Source: Comamonas testosteroni
GTDB lineage: Bacteria; Pseudomonadota; Gammaproteobacteria; Burkholderiales; Burkholderiaceae_C
DNA length: 64,000 nt
Direction: 5' to 3'
NCBI RefSeq assembly: GCF_000761245.1
Contig: NZ_AWOR01000001.1
Location: 62,001-126,000 of the forward strand
This document shows, one piece after another, positions 28,580-37,402 of this stretch; the stretch's first letter is position 1; the number at the start of each line of letters is the position of its first letter. The position numbers were made by a program, and so were the translations under genes. Under the pieces are notes generated by a model, which was given only the letters and a program-made list of their open reading frames with translations, searched no databases and was not told where the DNA came from.

Positions 28580-28672
28580 AAATTTGATAGCTTGAGGCGC
28601 TTGTCAATCAACGATTTCAAATTGTTTTCAATCTGAAATCGTTGATTAGAAGGCACTATTAGCTATTGATAG
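28580..28672. repeat. Dispersed palindromic repeat, family 2, copy 3
   Basis: It starts at the base after the MFS stop codon. Left outer arm TTTGATAGCT; right AGCTATTGAT. The inner hairpin AATCAACGATTTCA (28606-28619) and TGAAATCGTTGATT (28634-28647) is perfect over 14 bp. Confidence 0.8.
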
Positions 28673-28673
28673 G

Positions 28674-28693
28674 GGAGCATTGCCATGCTCCCT
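28674..28693 (+). terminator. Possible weak terminator after the MFS gene
   Basis: GGGAGCAT-TGCC-ATGCTCCC is an 8-bp perfect stem followed by TTCTCC, with only a short T-stretch. Between it and xdhA I see only an imperfect GAATGC/GCATTC inverted repeat (28851-28875), a possible operator. Confidence 0.45.
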
Positions 28694-28897
28694 TCTCCTG
28701 GGACTTACCCGTAGGAAGCCGGGTTTTGTACGGGTTCACCCTTGATTTTGGTCACGGATATATGACGCGCTACATAGCCCCTATGAGCGCGTCTGTATGA
28801 GAAGCTGCCCATGCAGGCGTAGCCTTCGATCTTGACGAATGCTGCGTTTGGAATGCATCTTGCATGCAGGCATTCAATCTCACCCTGTCCCACGATC

Positions 28898-30502
28898 ATG
28901 AGCACCAGTCAGAACTCTCAACCGATACGCTTCTTCCACCGCGGCGAGGTGGTGGAAGTGCAAGGCCCGCACCCCACACGCTCCGTGCTGCAATGGCTGC
29001 GCGAGGATGCCCATTGCACCGGCACCAAGGAGGGCTGCAACGAAGGCGACTGCGGTGCCTGCACGGTAGTCATCGGCGAGCTGGCCGAAGCCGGCGATAC
29101 CGAGGCCATCAACGGCCTGCGCCTGCAGACCGTCAATGCCTGCATTCAGTTCCTGCCCAGCCTGCATGGCAAGGCCTTGTTCACGGTGGAAGACCTCAAG
29201 AGCCAGTGCGCTGGCAAGTCTGCCTGCGCCGGCAAGCCTGCAGGCCCGCAAAGCCTGCATCCGGTACAGCAGGCCATGGTGGAGTGCCATGGCTCGCAAT
29301 GCGGCTTCTGCACGCCCGGCATCGTGATGACGCTGTGGTCGGCCTATGAGCATCACCAGCAGCAGGGCAGCGAGCCCACGCGTCAGCAACTGGCCGACGA
29401 GCTCTCGGGCAATCTGTGCCGCTGCACGGGCTACCGCCCGATTCTCGATGCCGGCCAGCGCATGTTCGATCTGCCTGCGGTGCGTCTGGACACGGCGCCC
29501 GTGGTGGCTGCACTGCAAGGCCTGCAGGCCGGCAATGCAGGGCTGAACTATGCGGCGCCCCAGGGCCTGCGCACTGACTTCTTCCACGCTCCGCGCACGC
29601 TGGCAGATCTGGCCAGCCTGTGCGAGGCCAAGCCCAAGGCGCGCATCGTGGCAGGCTCCACCGATGTGGGGCTCTGGGTCAACAAGCAGTTCCGCGACCT
29701 GGGCGACATGATTTACGTCGGCGACGTGGCCGAGATGAAGCGCATCGAAGTGCGGCCCGACGCCGAGGGCGGCGAGCTGTATATCGGCGCCGGGGCTTCG
29801 CTGGAATCGGCCTGGAGTGCGCTGGTGCAGCGCTGGCCCAGCCTGACCGATGTCTGGCTGCGCTTTGCCTCCACACCCATCCGCCACGCGGGGACCATGG
29901 GCGGCAATGTGGCCAACGGCTCGCCGATCGGCGATTCGCCGCCGGTGCTGATGGCGCTGGATGCCCAGATCGAGCTGCGCAAGGGCGAGCGTGTGCGCCG
30001 CATGCCGCTGACGGATTTCTATCTGGACTATATGAAGAACCAGCTGGAGGCGGGCGAGTTCGTGCAGGCCCTGGCGGTGCCGCTGGCGGCCATGCAGCGC
30101 CAGGTGCGCGGCTACAAGATCAGCAAGCGCTTCGACTGCGATATCTCGGCCCTGTGCGCCGGCTTTGCCATCGAGCTCGATGGCGAGATCGTGCAATCCA
30201 TCAGGCTGGCTTTTGGCGGCATGGCCGCCACGGTCAGAAGAGCGGCGGCAGCCGAAGCGGCCCTGCTGGGCAAGCCCTGGAGCCTTGAAAACGTGAAGGC
30301 TGCTCAGGCCGCGCTGGCTCAGGATTTCAAGCCCATGAGCGATATGCGCGCCAGCGCCGATTACCGCCTCAAGGTGGCGCAGAACCTGATCCAGCGCCTG
30401 TGGCTGGAAACGCGCGCCGATCAGCCGCAGGGCACTGATGCGACCAGTGTCTGGAGCGTGATGCCCCATGTCGTTCCCGCCGCCGTGGAGCAAGGAGTCT
30501 GA
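28898..30502 (+). CDS. xdhA: Xanthine dehydrogenase small subunit (FeS and FAD)
   Basis: This 534-residue subunit carries two [2Fe-2S] clusters, via GCNEGDCGACTVV (near residue 45) with a following Cys, and CGFCTPGIVM with NLCRCTGYRPI. The FAD-binding half is marked by RIVAGSTDVGLWVNKQFRDL and TMGGNVANGSPIGDSPPVLMALDA. It passes electrons from the molybdenum subunit to NAD+. The start is the ATG at 28898. The xdhB ATG follows its stop by one base. No xdhC (cofactor insertion chaperone) follows in the window. Confidence 0.96.
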   Translation: MSTSQNSQPIRFFHRGEVVEVQGPHPTRSVLQWLREDAHCTGTKEGCNEGDCGACTVVIGELAEAGDTEAINGLRLQTVNACIQFLPSLHGKALFTVEDLKSQCAGKSACAGKPAGPQSLHPVQQAMVECHGSQCGFCTPGIVMTLWSAYEHHQQQGSEPTRQQLADELSGNLCRCTGYRPILDAGQRMFDLPAVRLDTAPVVAALQGLQAGNAGLNYAAPQGLRTDFFHAPRTLADLASLCEAKPKARIVAGSTDVGLWVNKQFRDLGDMIYVGDVAEMKRIEVRPDAEGGELYIGAGASLESAWSALVQRWPSLTDVWLRFASTPIRHAGTMGGNVANGSPIGDSPPVLMALDAQIELRKGERVRRMPLTDFYLDYMKNQLEAGEFVQALAVPLAAMQRQVRGYKISKRFDCDISALCAGFAIELDGEIVQSIRLAFGGMAATVRRAAAAEAALLGKPWSLENVKAAQAALAQDFKPMSDMRASADYRLKVAQNLIQRLWLETRADQPQGTDATSVWSVMPHVVPAAVEQGV

Positions 30503-30503
30503 A

Positions 30504-32930
30504 ATGAACCACCCCCTTGAATTGACGAATGAACTGGTGGCCGAAGCCTTTGCCGATTACCGCAAGAATCAGGCCTATCGCATTGACGAAGTGACCGAGG
30601 CCAAGGCCCATGATCAGGGCGCGCGCGTGGGTGTCAGCCGCAAGCATGAGTCCGCACACCTGCATGTGGCCGGCGAAGCCGCCTATATCGACGACCTGCC
30701 CGAGCTGGAAGGCACGCTGCATTGCGCACTGGGTCTCTCTCCCGTGGCCCACGGCCGTTTGACGGCGCTGGCGCTGGAGGCCGTGCGCGCCATGCCCGAA
30801 GTGGTGGACGTGATCACGGCGGCAGATATTCCCGGCGTCAACGACTGCGGCTCCATCATTCATGACGACCCCATCCTCTGCGATGGCGAGATCCGCTACG
30901 TAGGCCAGCCCCTGTTTGCCGTGATTGCCCGCTCGCGCGATGCGGCGCGGCGTGCGGCCGCCTTGGCCAAGGCGGCCGCCACCATCAGTGAGCTGGCGCC
31001 CGTGCTGACGCCGCGCCGGGCCCATGAGCTGGGGCAGTATGTGATGCCGCCCATGCACCTGGAGCGCAGCACCCGCGAAGGCGGCGCGCGCGCCGCCATG
31101 GATGCCGCGCCGCACCGCCTCAAGGGCTCCTTCGATGTGGGCGGGCAGGAGCAGTTCTATCTGGAAGGGCAGATCAGCTACGCCACGCCCAAGGAAGACG
31201 GGGCTGTGCATATTCATTGCTCCACCCAGCATCCCAGCGAGATGCAGCATCTGGTGGCGCATGCCCTGGGCGTGGCTTCGCACAGCGTGCATGTGGAATG
31301 CCGGCGCATGGGCGGCGGCTTCGGCGGCAAGGAGTCGCAGTCGGCGCTGTTCGCCTGTGTGGCTGCCGTGGCGGCCACCCGGCTGCAAAAGCCGGTCAAG
31401 CTGCGCCTGGACCGCGACGACGACTTCATGATCACCGGTCGCCGTCACTGCTTCTGGTATGAGTACGACGTGGGCTATGACGATGAAGGCCGCGTGCTGG
31501 GAGCCGAGATCTCCATGGTCTCGCGCTCCGGTCACTCTGCCGATCTGTCGGCGCCGGTGATGACGCGTGCGCTGTGCCATTTCGACAATACCTACTGGCT
31601 GCCCGATGTGCTCATGCATGGCTATATGGGCAAGACCAACACCCAGAGCAATACGGCTTTCCGTGGCTTTGGCGGACCTCAGGGCGCGATTGCCATCGAG
31701 AACATTCTGGATACGGTGGCCCGCAGCCTGGGGCGCGATCCGCTCGATGTGCGGCGCGTCAACTTCTACGGCAAGGGCGAGCGCAACATCACACCCTACG
31801 AGCAGGTCGTGACCGATAACGTGATTCACGAGCTGGTGGCCGAGCTGGAGGAGTCCAGCGACTACCGTGCGCGCCGTGCGGCCGTGAATGCCTTCAACGC
31901 CACCAGTGCCGTGCTCAAGCGCGGCCTGGCGCTGACGCCGCTGAAGTTCGGCATCTCCTTCAATGTGGCCCACTTCAATCAGGCCGGCGCACTGGTCCAT
32001 ATCTATACCGATGGCTCGATTCTCGTGAACCATGGCGGCACCGAAATGGGCCAGGGCCTGAACACCAAGGTGGCTCAGGTGGTGGCGCATGAGCTGGGCG
32101 TGGCCTTCGAGAATGTGCGTGTGACGGCCACCGATACCAGCAAGGTGGCCAACACCTCGGCCACGGCGGCTTCGACGGGGGCCGACCTCAACGGCAAGGC
32201 CGCACAGGATGCCGCACGTCAGCTGCGCGAGCGCCTGGCCGAATGCGCCGCGCGCCTGCATGGCGGCGATGCCCATGACGTGCGCTTTGCCAACAATGCG
32301 GTGCAGGTCAATGGCCAGAATGTGCCGTTTGCCGAGCTGGTGCGCGCTGCCTATCTGCAGCGTGTGCAGCTGTGGTCGGATGGCTTCTATGCGACGCCCG
32401 GCCTGCACTGGGATGGCAAGCGCATGAAGGGCCACCCCTTCTTCTACTTTGCCTATGGCGCGGCCGTCAGCGAAGTGGTCATCGATACGCTGACGGGCGA
32501 ATGGAAGCTGTTGCGCGCTGATGTGCTGCATGACGTGGGCCGCTCGCTGAACCCGGCCGTCGATGTGGGCCAGGTGGAGGGCGCCTTCATCCAGGGCATG
32601 GGCTGGCTGACCACCGAGGAGCTGGTGTGGCATCCGCAAACCGGAAAGCTCACGACCCATGCGCCCAGCACCTACAAGATTCCTACTGCCAATGACTGCC
32701 CGCCGGTCTTCAATGTGCGCCTGTTCGAGGGTGACAACTATGAAGACTCCATCCACCGCAGCAAGGCCGTGGGCGAGCCGCCGCTGCTGCTGCCGTTCTC
32801 GGTGTTCTTCGCGATTCGCGATGCGGTGTCGGCCGCCGGCGAGCACCGGATGAACCCTCCACTGCAGGCACCTGCCACGTCAGAAGCCATCCTGCGCGCA
32901 GTGGAAGCCGTTCAAGGGCACACTGGCTAG
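30504..32930 (+). CDS. xdhB: Xanthine dehydrogenase molybdopterin-binding subunit
   Basis: This 808-residue catalytic subunit oxidises hypoxanthine and xanthine to urate at a molybdenum centre. Motifs are GEAAYIDDLPE, RRMGGGFGGKESQ, AFRGFGGPQGA, NHGGTEMGQGLNTK and, near the end, KAVGEPPLLL with the catalytic Glu. The start is the ATG at 30504 with an AAGGAG site inside xdhA. The two subunits match the split XdhA-XdhB form of Proteobacteria. The purine permease downstream supports a role in purine use. Confidence 0.97.
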   Translation: MNHPLELTNELVAEAFADYRKNQAYRIDEVTEAKAHDQGARVGVSRKHESAHLHVAGEAAYIDDLPELEGTLHCALGLSPVAHGRLTALALEAVRAMPEVVDVITAADIPGVNDCGSIIHDDPILCDGEIRYVGQPLFAVIARSRDAARRAAALAKAAATISELAPVLTPRRAHELGQYVMPPMHLERSTREGGARAAMDAAPHRLKGSFDVGGQEQFYLEGQISYATPKEDGAVHIHCSTQHPSEMQHLVAHALGVASHSVHVECRRMGGGFGGKESQSALFACVAAVAATRLQKPVKLRLDRDDDFMITGRRHCFWYEYDVGYDDEGRVLGAEISMVSRSGHSADLSAPVMTRALCHFDNTYWLPDVLMHGYMGKTNTQSNTAFRGFGGPQGAIAIENILDTVARSLGRDPLDVRRVNFYGKGERNITPYEQVVTDNVIHELVAELEESSDYRARRAAVNAFNATSAVLKRGLALTPLKFGISFNVAHFNQAGALVHIYTDGSILVNHGGTEMGQGLNTKVAQVVAHELGVAFENVRVTATDTSKVANTSATAASTGADLNGKAAQDAARQLRERLAECAARLHGGDAHDVRFANNAVQVNGQNVPFAELVRAAYLQRVQLWSDGFYATPGLHWDGKRMKGHPFFYFAYGAAVSEVVIDTLTGEWKLLRADVLHDVGRSLNPAVDVGQVEGAFIQGMGWLTTEELVWHPQTGKLTTHAPSTYKIPTANDCPPVFNVRLFEGDNYEDSIHRSKAVGEPPLLLPFSVFFAIRDAVSAAGEHRMNPPLQAPATSEAILRAVEAVQGHTG

Positions 32931-33092
32931 TTTTTCCTCACAGGTGTTGTCGCCTTGCGGGGCGGCAGCCATTTGAGTCATGGCTGTTTGCCGCGGGGCA
33001 AGGCCATGTGCTGCGCCGCTCATTTGGCGGCGCAGGACCGGGCGCGTTCCTCGCGTTGCGCCTCGCATGCAAAACAACACGGAGACTATGCA

Positions 33093-34394
33093 ATGAACTG
33101 GACAGAGCGGATATTCAAACTCAGGGAGCACAACACCAATGTGCGCACCGAACTGGTCGCAGGACTGACGACCTTTCTTTCAATGGCCTACATCATGTTC
33201 GTCAACCCCTCCATTCTGGGGGATGCGGGCATGCCAAAAGGCTCGGTCTTTGTCGCCACCTGCCTGATCGCAGCGCTGGGCTCGACCATCATGGCGCTGT
33301 ATGCCAACTACCCGATCGCGCTGGCGCCGGGCATGGGGCTGAACGCCTATTTTGCCTACGTGGTGGTGCTCAAGATGGGCTATACGTGGGAGGCGGCCCT
33401 GGGGGCGGTGTTCGTCTCGGGATGTCTGTTCCTGATCTGCACGATGCTGGGCCTGCGTGAGCTCATCATCAAGGGCATACCGCAGTCCATACGTGTGTCC
33501 ATCACCGTGGGTCTGGGTCTTTTCCTGGCGCTGATTGCGCTCAAGACCGCCGGTGTGGTTGCCGCTGACCAAAATACCTATGTGACGCTGGGCGATCTGC
33601 ACAAGCCCGAGGTCATCATGGCGCTGCTGGGCTTTTTGCTGATTGTGATACTTGATCGTCTCAAGGTGCCGGGCGCATTGCTGATCGGCATCCTGGCCGT
33701 GACGGTGGCCTCGTTCTTCTTCGGCGGCAATACCTTCCACGGCATCTTCTCGGTACCTCCCTCCATCGAGCCCACCTTCATGAAGCTCGACATCAAGACG
33801 GCGCTGACCACGGGCTTCCTCAATGTGGTGCTGGTGTTCTTCCTGGTGGAGCTGTTTGATGCCACCGGCACGCTGATGGGCGTGGCGCGTCGCGCCGGCC
33901 TGCTGGTGCCTGAGCGCATGGGGCGTTTCAACCGCTCGCTGCTGGCCGATTCGGGCGCGATTTTCGTGGGCTCCATCCTGGGTACCTCCAGCACCACCGC
34001 CTATGTGGAGAGCGCTGCCGGTGTGCAGGCTGGCGGTCGTACCGGTCTGACGGCTCTCACGGTTGCCATGCTGTTCCTGGCCTGCCTGTTCATCGCGCCG
34101 CTGGCCGGTGTGGTGCCCGGCTATGCCACTGCGCCTGCTTTGCTGTTCGTGGCCTGCCTGATGCTGCGTGACCTGACGGAAGTGCAGTGGGATGAAACCA
34201 CCGAAGCCATACCGGCAGTCGTCACCGCGCTGATGATGCCTTTCACCTACTCCATCGCCAACGGTCTGGCCTTCGGCTTCATCACCTATGCCGTACTCAA
34301 GCTGTGCACGGGCAAGGTCAAGGAGGTGCACTGGATCATGTGGGTGATTGCTGCCCTGTTCCTGTTCAAGTTCATCTACGTCGGCGGTCACTGA
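33093..34394 (+). CDS. NCS2/AzgA-type purine permease
   Basis: This 433-residue membrane protein has 12-14 helices. MNWTERIFKLREHNTNVRTELVAGLTTFLSMAYIMFVNP, APGMGLNAYFAYVV, VELFDATGTLMGVARRAGLL and GTSSTTAYVESAAGVQAGGRTGLTALTV are typical of the AzgA (adenine/hypoxanthine/guanine) branch. The start is the ATG at 33093 with a GGAG site. It lies 162 bp after xdhB, so imported purines could feed the dehydrogenase. Confidence 0.93.
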   Translation: MNWTERIFKLREHNTNVRTELVAGLTTFLSMAYIMFVNPSILGDAGMPKGSVFVATCLIAALGSTIMALYANYPIALAPGMGLNAYFAYVVVLKMGYTWEAALGAVFVSGCLFLICTMLGLRELIIKGIPQSIRVSITVGLGLFLALIALKTAGVVAADQNTYVTLGDLHKPEVIMALLGFLLIVILDRLKVPGALLIGILAVTVASFFFGGNTFHGIFSVPPSIEPTFMKLDIKTALTTGFLNVVLVFFLVELFDATGTLMGVARRAGLLVPERMGRFNRSLLADSGAIFVGSILGTSSTTAYVESAAGVQAGGRTGLTALTVAMLFLACLFIAPLAGVVPGYATAPALLFVACLMLRDLTEVQWDETTEAIPAVVTALMMPFTYSIANGLAFGFITYAVLKLCTGKVKEVHWIMWVIAALFLFKFIYVGGH

Positions 34395-34461
34395 GCGTTC
34401 ATGCGCCGATCTAACCCGGCCTGGCTCGATGGAGCCGGCCGGGCAGGACATCCAAGATGCG

Positions 34462-34499
34462 AAAAGCAGTCCGGCTACTGGTGGGTCGGGCTGCTTTTT
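34462..34499 (+). terminator. Terminator of the purine permease gene
   Basis: AAAAGCAGTCCG and CGGGCTGCTTTTT pair with one G-U, followed by T's. The rest of 34395-34813 (~420 bp) shows no further gene, only an AT-richer stretch at 34735-34765 that may hold the promoter for the ABC operon. Confidence 0.75.
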
Positions 34500-34813
34500 G
34501 CATTGCGAGCGGCAGGCCTGCCGATGGCCTGTGCCTTGATGGACAGAGCCCGGGCGGGCGCCGATTTCCCCGGGCTTCAACAACATTGATTTCATGAGCA
34601 TATTGCTGAATCAAAGCTTGTTGCGCGCCTTGCGGGTTGCGGAAATCAACTCGTGCAGTCTTAAGTACTTGGCAGCACAGTGAAATTCATGCGAGGCCGG
34701 TGAGCTGACTCCGGTGCTCGGATGAGTTGGTTGTTTCCAAATTTGAAATCAATATTTTTTGATCTGCCGACTGCTCCCTAGCATCCGTCCCATTGCATAC
34801 ATGGGAGATGGAA

Positions 34814-35797
34814 GTGGACAAGCGTCGATTCCTGCTGGCAGGGCCTTCGGTGTTGGCAGTGGCTGCCATGGGCGCAGCCGGTGCTGCGCATGCTGCGGCA
34901 GACGCCAGGACCAGGCTGGTTGTCGCTGACCAGAGCGAGCTGATTCGCCATCTGCTGGATGCCAGCGGCGAACGCAAGAAGACCGGTTTTCAGCTGGAGC
35001 TGCCCAATTTTGCCGGCGGTCCGGCCATTTTCGAGGCCATCCGCGCCGGGGCACTGGACATGGCCTATGTGGGAGATACGCCTCCCATACAGGCGCGGGC
35101 CGCAGGCGTGAACCTGCCCATCATCGCGACCTTCACCCGAGCCAGAGCGGAATATCGCTTGCTCCAGCATGCCGGCGCGGGGGTGGAGCGCCTGAGTGAT
35201 CTGCGCGGCAAGCGCGTGAGCTATGTGGAGGGCTCGGGTCGTCAGGTTTTTCTGATCGAGGCGCTGAACCGGGCGGGCCTGACGCTCAAGGATGTCACGC
35301 TGGTGCATCTGCGCGTGGCCGAACTCAACGATGCCTTGCGCACCCGTGCCGTGGATGTCGCCACCATTGCCGAGCCGCATGTCACGCGGCTGTCCAGGCA
35401 GGTCGGTGCGCGTGTGGTGCCCGATCCCCTGGAGCGTCAGCTGCTGCCTTCCACTTCCTATATCTATGCCCGTCCGGAGGTGCTGGCCGATCCGCAAAAG
35501 GCCGAGGCCATCCGCGAATTCCTGGGCTCCTTCGTGCGTGCAGGGCGCTGGAGCAATACCCATCGCAAGGAATGGGAGCAGCATTACCTGCGCAATTTCC
35601 AGCGTCTCGATGTCGAGAGCGCGGCGGCCATACAGGCGGCGCAGGCTCCGCTGGAGTTCCAGACCGCTGCACAGGCCCAGCCTCATCATCAAAAGCTCAT
35701 CGACATCCTGCACAGTGCAGGCAGTCTGCCCCGACGTCTGGATGCCAGGGACTCCTTTGTGGCGAGCTATGACGGCGTGATCGTCGCCAATCGCTGA
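34814..35797 (+). CDS. ssuA: ABC transporter substrate-binding protein (SsuA/aliphatic-sulfonate type)
   Basis: This 327-residue periplasmic protein starts at the GTG at 34814, six bases after GGGAG. The signal region DKRRFLLAGPSVLAVAAMGAAGAAHA carries twin arginines, so Tat export is possible. LDMAYVGDTPPIQARAAGVNLPIIATFTR and LRGKRVSYVEGSGRQVFLIEALNRAGL match the nitrate/sulfonate/taurine (SsuA/TauA) family. It heads an operon with permease, ATPase and an FMN monooxygenase, so the ligand is probably an organosulfur compound. The exact ligand is not determined by sequence. Confidence 0.86.
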   Translation: MDKRRFLLAGPSVLAVAAMGAAGAAHAAADARTRLVVADQSELIRHLLDASGERKKTGFQLELPNFAGGPAIFEAIRAGALDMAYVGDTPPIQARAAGVNLPIIATFTRARAEYRLLQHAGAGVERLSDLRGKRVSYVEGSGRQVFLIEALNRAGLTLKDVTLVHLRVAELNDALRTRAVDVATIAEPHVTRLSRQVGARVVPDPLERQLLPSTSYIYARPEVLADPQKAEAIREFLGSFVRAGRWSNTHRKEWEQHYLRNFQRLDVESAAAIQAAQAPLEFQTAAQAQPHHQKLIDILHSAGSLPRRLDARDSFVASYDGVIVANR

Positions 35798-35806
35798 GGA
35801 GCTGCC

Positions 35807-36667
35807 GTGATGACACCGATTCCTCTGGAAGCGCGCTTGGCCGGCTGGCAGTCTCAGGCCGGATCGCCGCTTGCCGCGCCACACCGCAAAGCCCCGGCGC
35901 TGGTGCCGGCCCGCCTGTCGCCGGGCATGCTGCTGGCCGGGCCGGCCCTGCTGCTGCTGTTGTGGGAGGCTGCATCGCGCCTGGGGTATCTCTCGCCCGA
36001 GACGCTGACCGCGCCGTCGCAGGCATTGCGCACAGGCTATGAAATGGCCCTTGATGGAAGCCTGCTGCCGCATCTGCTGGCTTCAGCTGGGCGCGCCTAC
36101 ACGGGGCTGTTTCTGGGCATTGTGGTGGGGGTGCTGCTGGCGCTGGCCGCCGGACTGAGCCGCAGCGGCGAGGCCTTGATCGACGGTCTGGTGCAGATCA
36201 AGCGGGCCGTGCCCACGCTGGCGTTGATTCCGCTGGCCATCATCTGGCTGGGCATAGGCGAGGCGATGAAAGTCTTCCTCATCTTCACCGCAGTGCTGAT
36301 TCCCATCTACATCAACACCCATGCAGCGCTGCGCAGCATAGACATCGGCCATGTGGAGCTGGCGCAGACGCTGGGACTGTCGCGTGCCGAATTCATCCGC
36401 AAGGTGGCGCTGCCGGGTGCCTTGCCGGGCTTTTTTGTGGGCCTGCGCATGGCGGTCTCGCTGTGCTGGACGGCGCTGGTGGTGCTGGAGCTGATCAACA
36501 CGCAGACCGGCATCGGCTATCTGATGAACCGTGCGCGCGACTGGGGGCAGACCGATGTGATCGTGGTGGGCATCCTGATCTACGCGCTGCTGGGTCTGCT
36601 GTCGGACGCCGCTGTGCGGCGCCTTGAGGCTCGCGTGCTCTCCTACCGGAGGTCGCTGGGATCATGA
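35807..36667 (+). CDS. ssuC: ABC transporter permease (SsuC type)
   Basis: This 286-residue protein has six predicted helices. The EAA loop reads ELAQTLGLSRAEFIRKVALPGALPGFFVGLRMAVSLCWTALVVLE, as in SsuC/TauC. The GTG at 35807 is directly followed by an ATG at 35810; both fit the GAGGAG site. It overlaps the next ATPase gene by 4 bp (ATGA). Confidence 0.91.
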   Translation: MMTPIPLEARLAGWQSQAGSPLAAPHRKAPALVPARLSPGMLLAGPALLLLLWEAASRLGYLSPETLTAPSQALRTGYEMALDGSLLPHLLASAGRAYTGLFLGIVVGVLLALAAGLSRSGEALIDGLVQIKRAVPTLALIPLAIIWLGIGEAMKVFLIFTAVLIPIYINTHAALRSIDIGHVELAQTLGLSRAEFIRKVALPGALPGFFVGLRMAVSLCWTALVVLELINTQTGIGYLMNRARDWGQTDVIVVGILIYALLGLLSDAAVRRLEARVLSYRRSLGS

Positions 36668-37389
36668 GCAATCCATCATTGACCGGTTCCGTGCAACTGC
36701 ACGGCTTCAGCCGCAGCTTCCAAGGCAGGCAGGTGCTCGATGACATCCAGCTCGATATCGCACCCGGGCAGTTCGTGGCATTGCTGGGGGAGTCGGGCTC
36801 GGGCAAGACCACGCTGTTGCGAGCCCTGGCCGGCCTCGATGTCGAGGCCTGGAGTTCGGGAGTGGCGCTGGCCCACGGAAATGTCAGCGTGCTGTTCCAG
36901 GACTCGCGCCTGCTGCCCTGGCTCACGGTGCTGGACAACCTGACGCTGGGGCTGGACGCACAGGCTGCCCGGCCTGCCGCAGCTCAGTTGCTGCGCGAGG
37001 TGGGGCTGGCAGACAAGGCCGCGGCCTGGCCCGCCAGCTTGTCGGGCGGTCAAAAGCAGCGCGCGGCACTGGCTCGCTCCTTGCTGCGCGAGCCCCATGT
37101 GCTGCTGGCCGACGAGCCTTTTGGCGCCCTGGATGCGCTGACCCGCCTGCGCATGCAGGGTCTGCTGAGGCGCATGGTGGAGCGCATACGTCCGACGGTG
37201 ATTCTGGTGACCCACGATGTGGACGAATCCCTGCTGCTGGCAGACCGGATTCTGGTGCTCAGGAACGGAAAGATCGCCGAAGACCATGCGCTGGATCTGG
37301 CCCATCCGCGGCGCCCCGATCACCCCGCTTTCATGCAGCTGCGCGCGATCTTGCTGCGCAGTCTGGGTGTGGAAACCGAATTTGCCTGA
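36664..37389 (+). CDS. ssuB: ABC transporter ATP-binding protein (SsuB type)
   Basis: This 241-residue ATPase has Walker A GESGSGKTT, Q-loop VLFQDSRLLPW, signature LSGGQKQRAALARSL, Walker B VLLADEPFGALD and the switch His in LVTHDVDE. The sequence DSRLLPW is typical of SsuB/TauB. It overlaps ssuC and precedes the monooxygenase by 13 bp. Confidence 0.95.
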   Translation: MSNPSLTGSVQLHGFSRSFQGRQVLDDIQLDIAPGQFVALLGESGSGKTTLLRALAGLDVEAWSSGVALAHGNVSVLFQDSRLLPWLTVLDNLTLGLDAQAARPAAAQLLREVGLADKAAAWPASLSGGQKQRAALARSLLREPHVLLADEPFGALDALTRLRMQGLLRRMVERIRPTVILVTHDVDESLLLADRILVLRNGKIAEDHALDLAHPRRPDHPAFMQLRAILLRSLGVETEFA

Positions 37390-37402
37390 AAGAAGCCCTG
37401 CC

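Noticed and set aside
30369..32846. 825-codon antisense frame across xdhB
   Set aside because: xdhB has intact molybdopterin motifs on the plus strand; the antisense product has none.
34395..34813. Small frames in the purine permease-ABC operon gap (for example a 62-codon frame at 34401)
   Set aside because: No ribosome-binding site, poor composition and overlap with a terminator hairpin.
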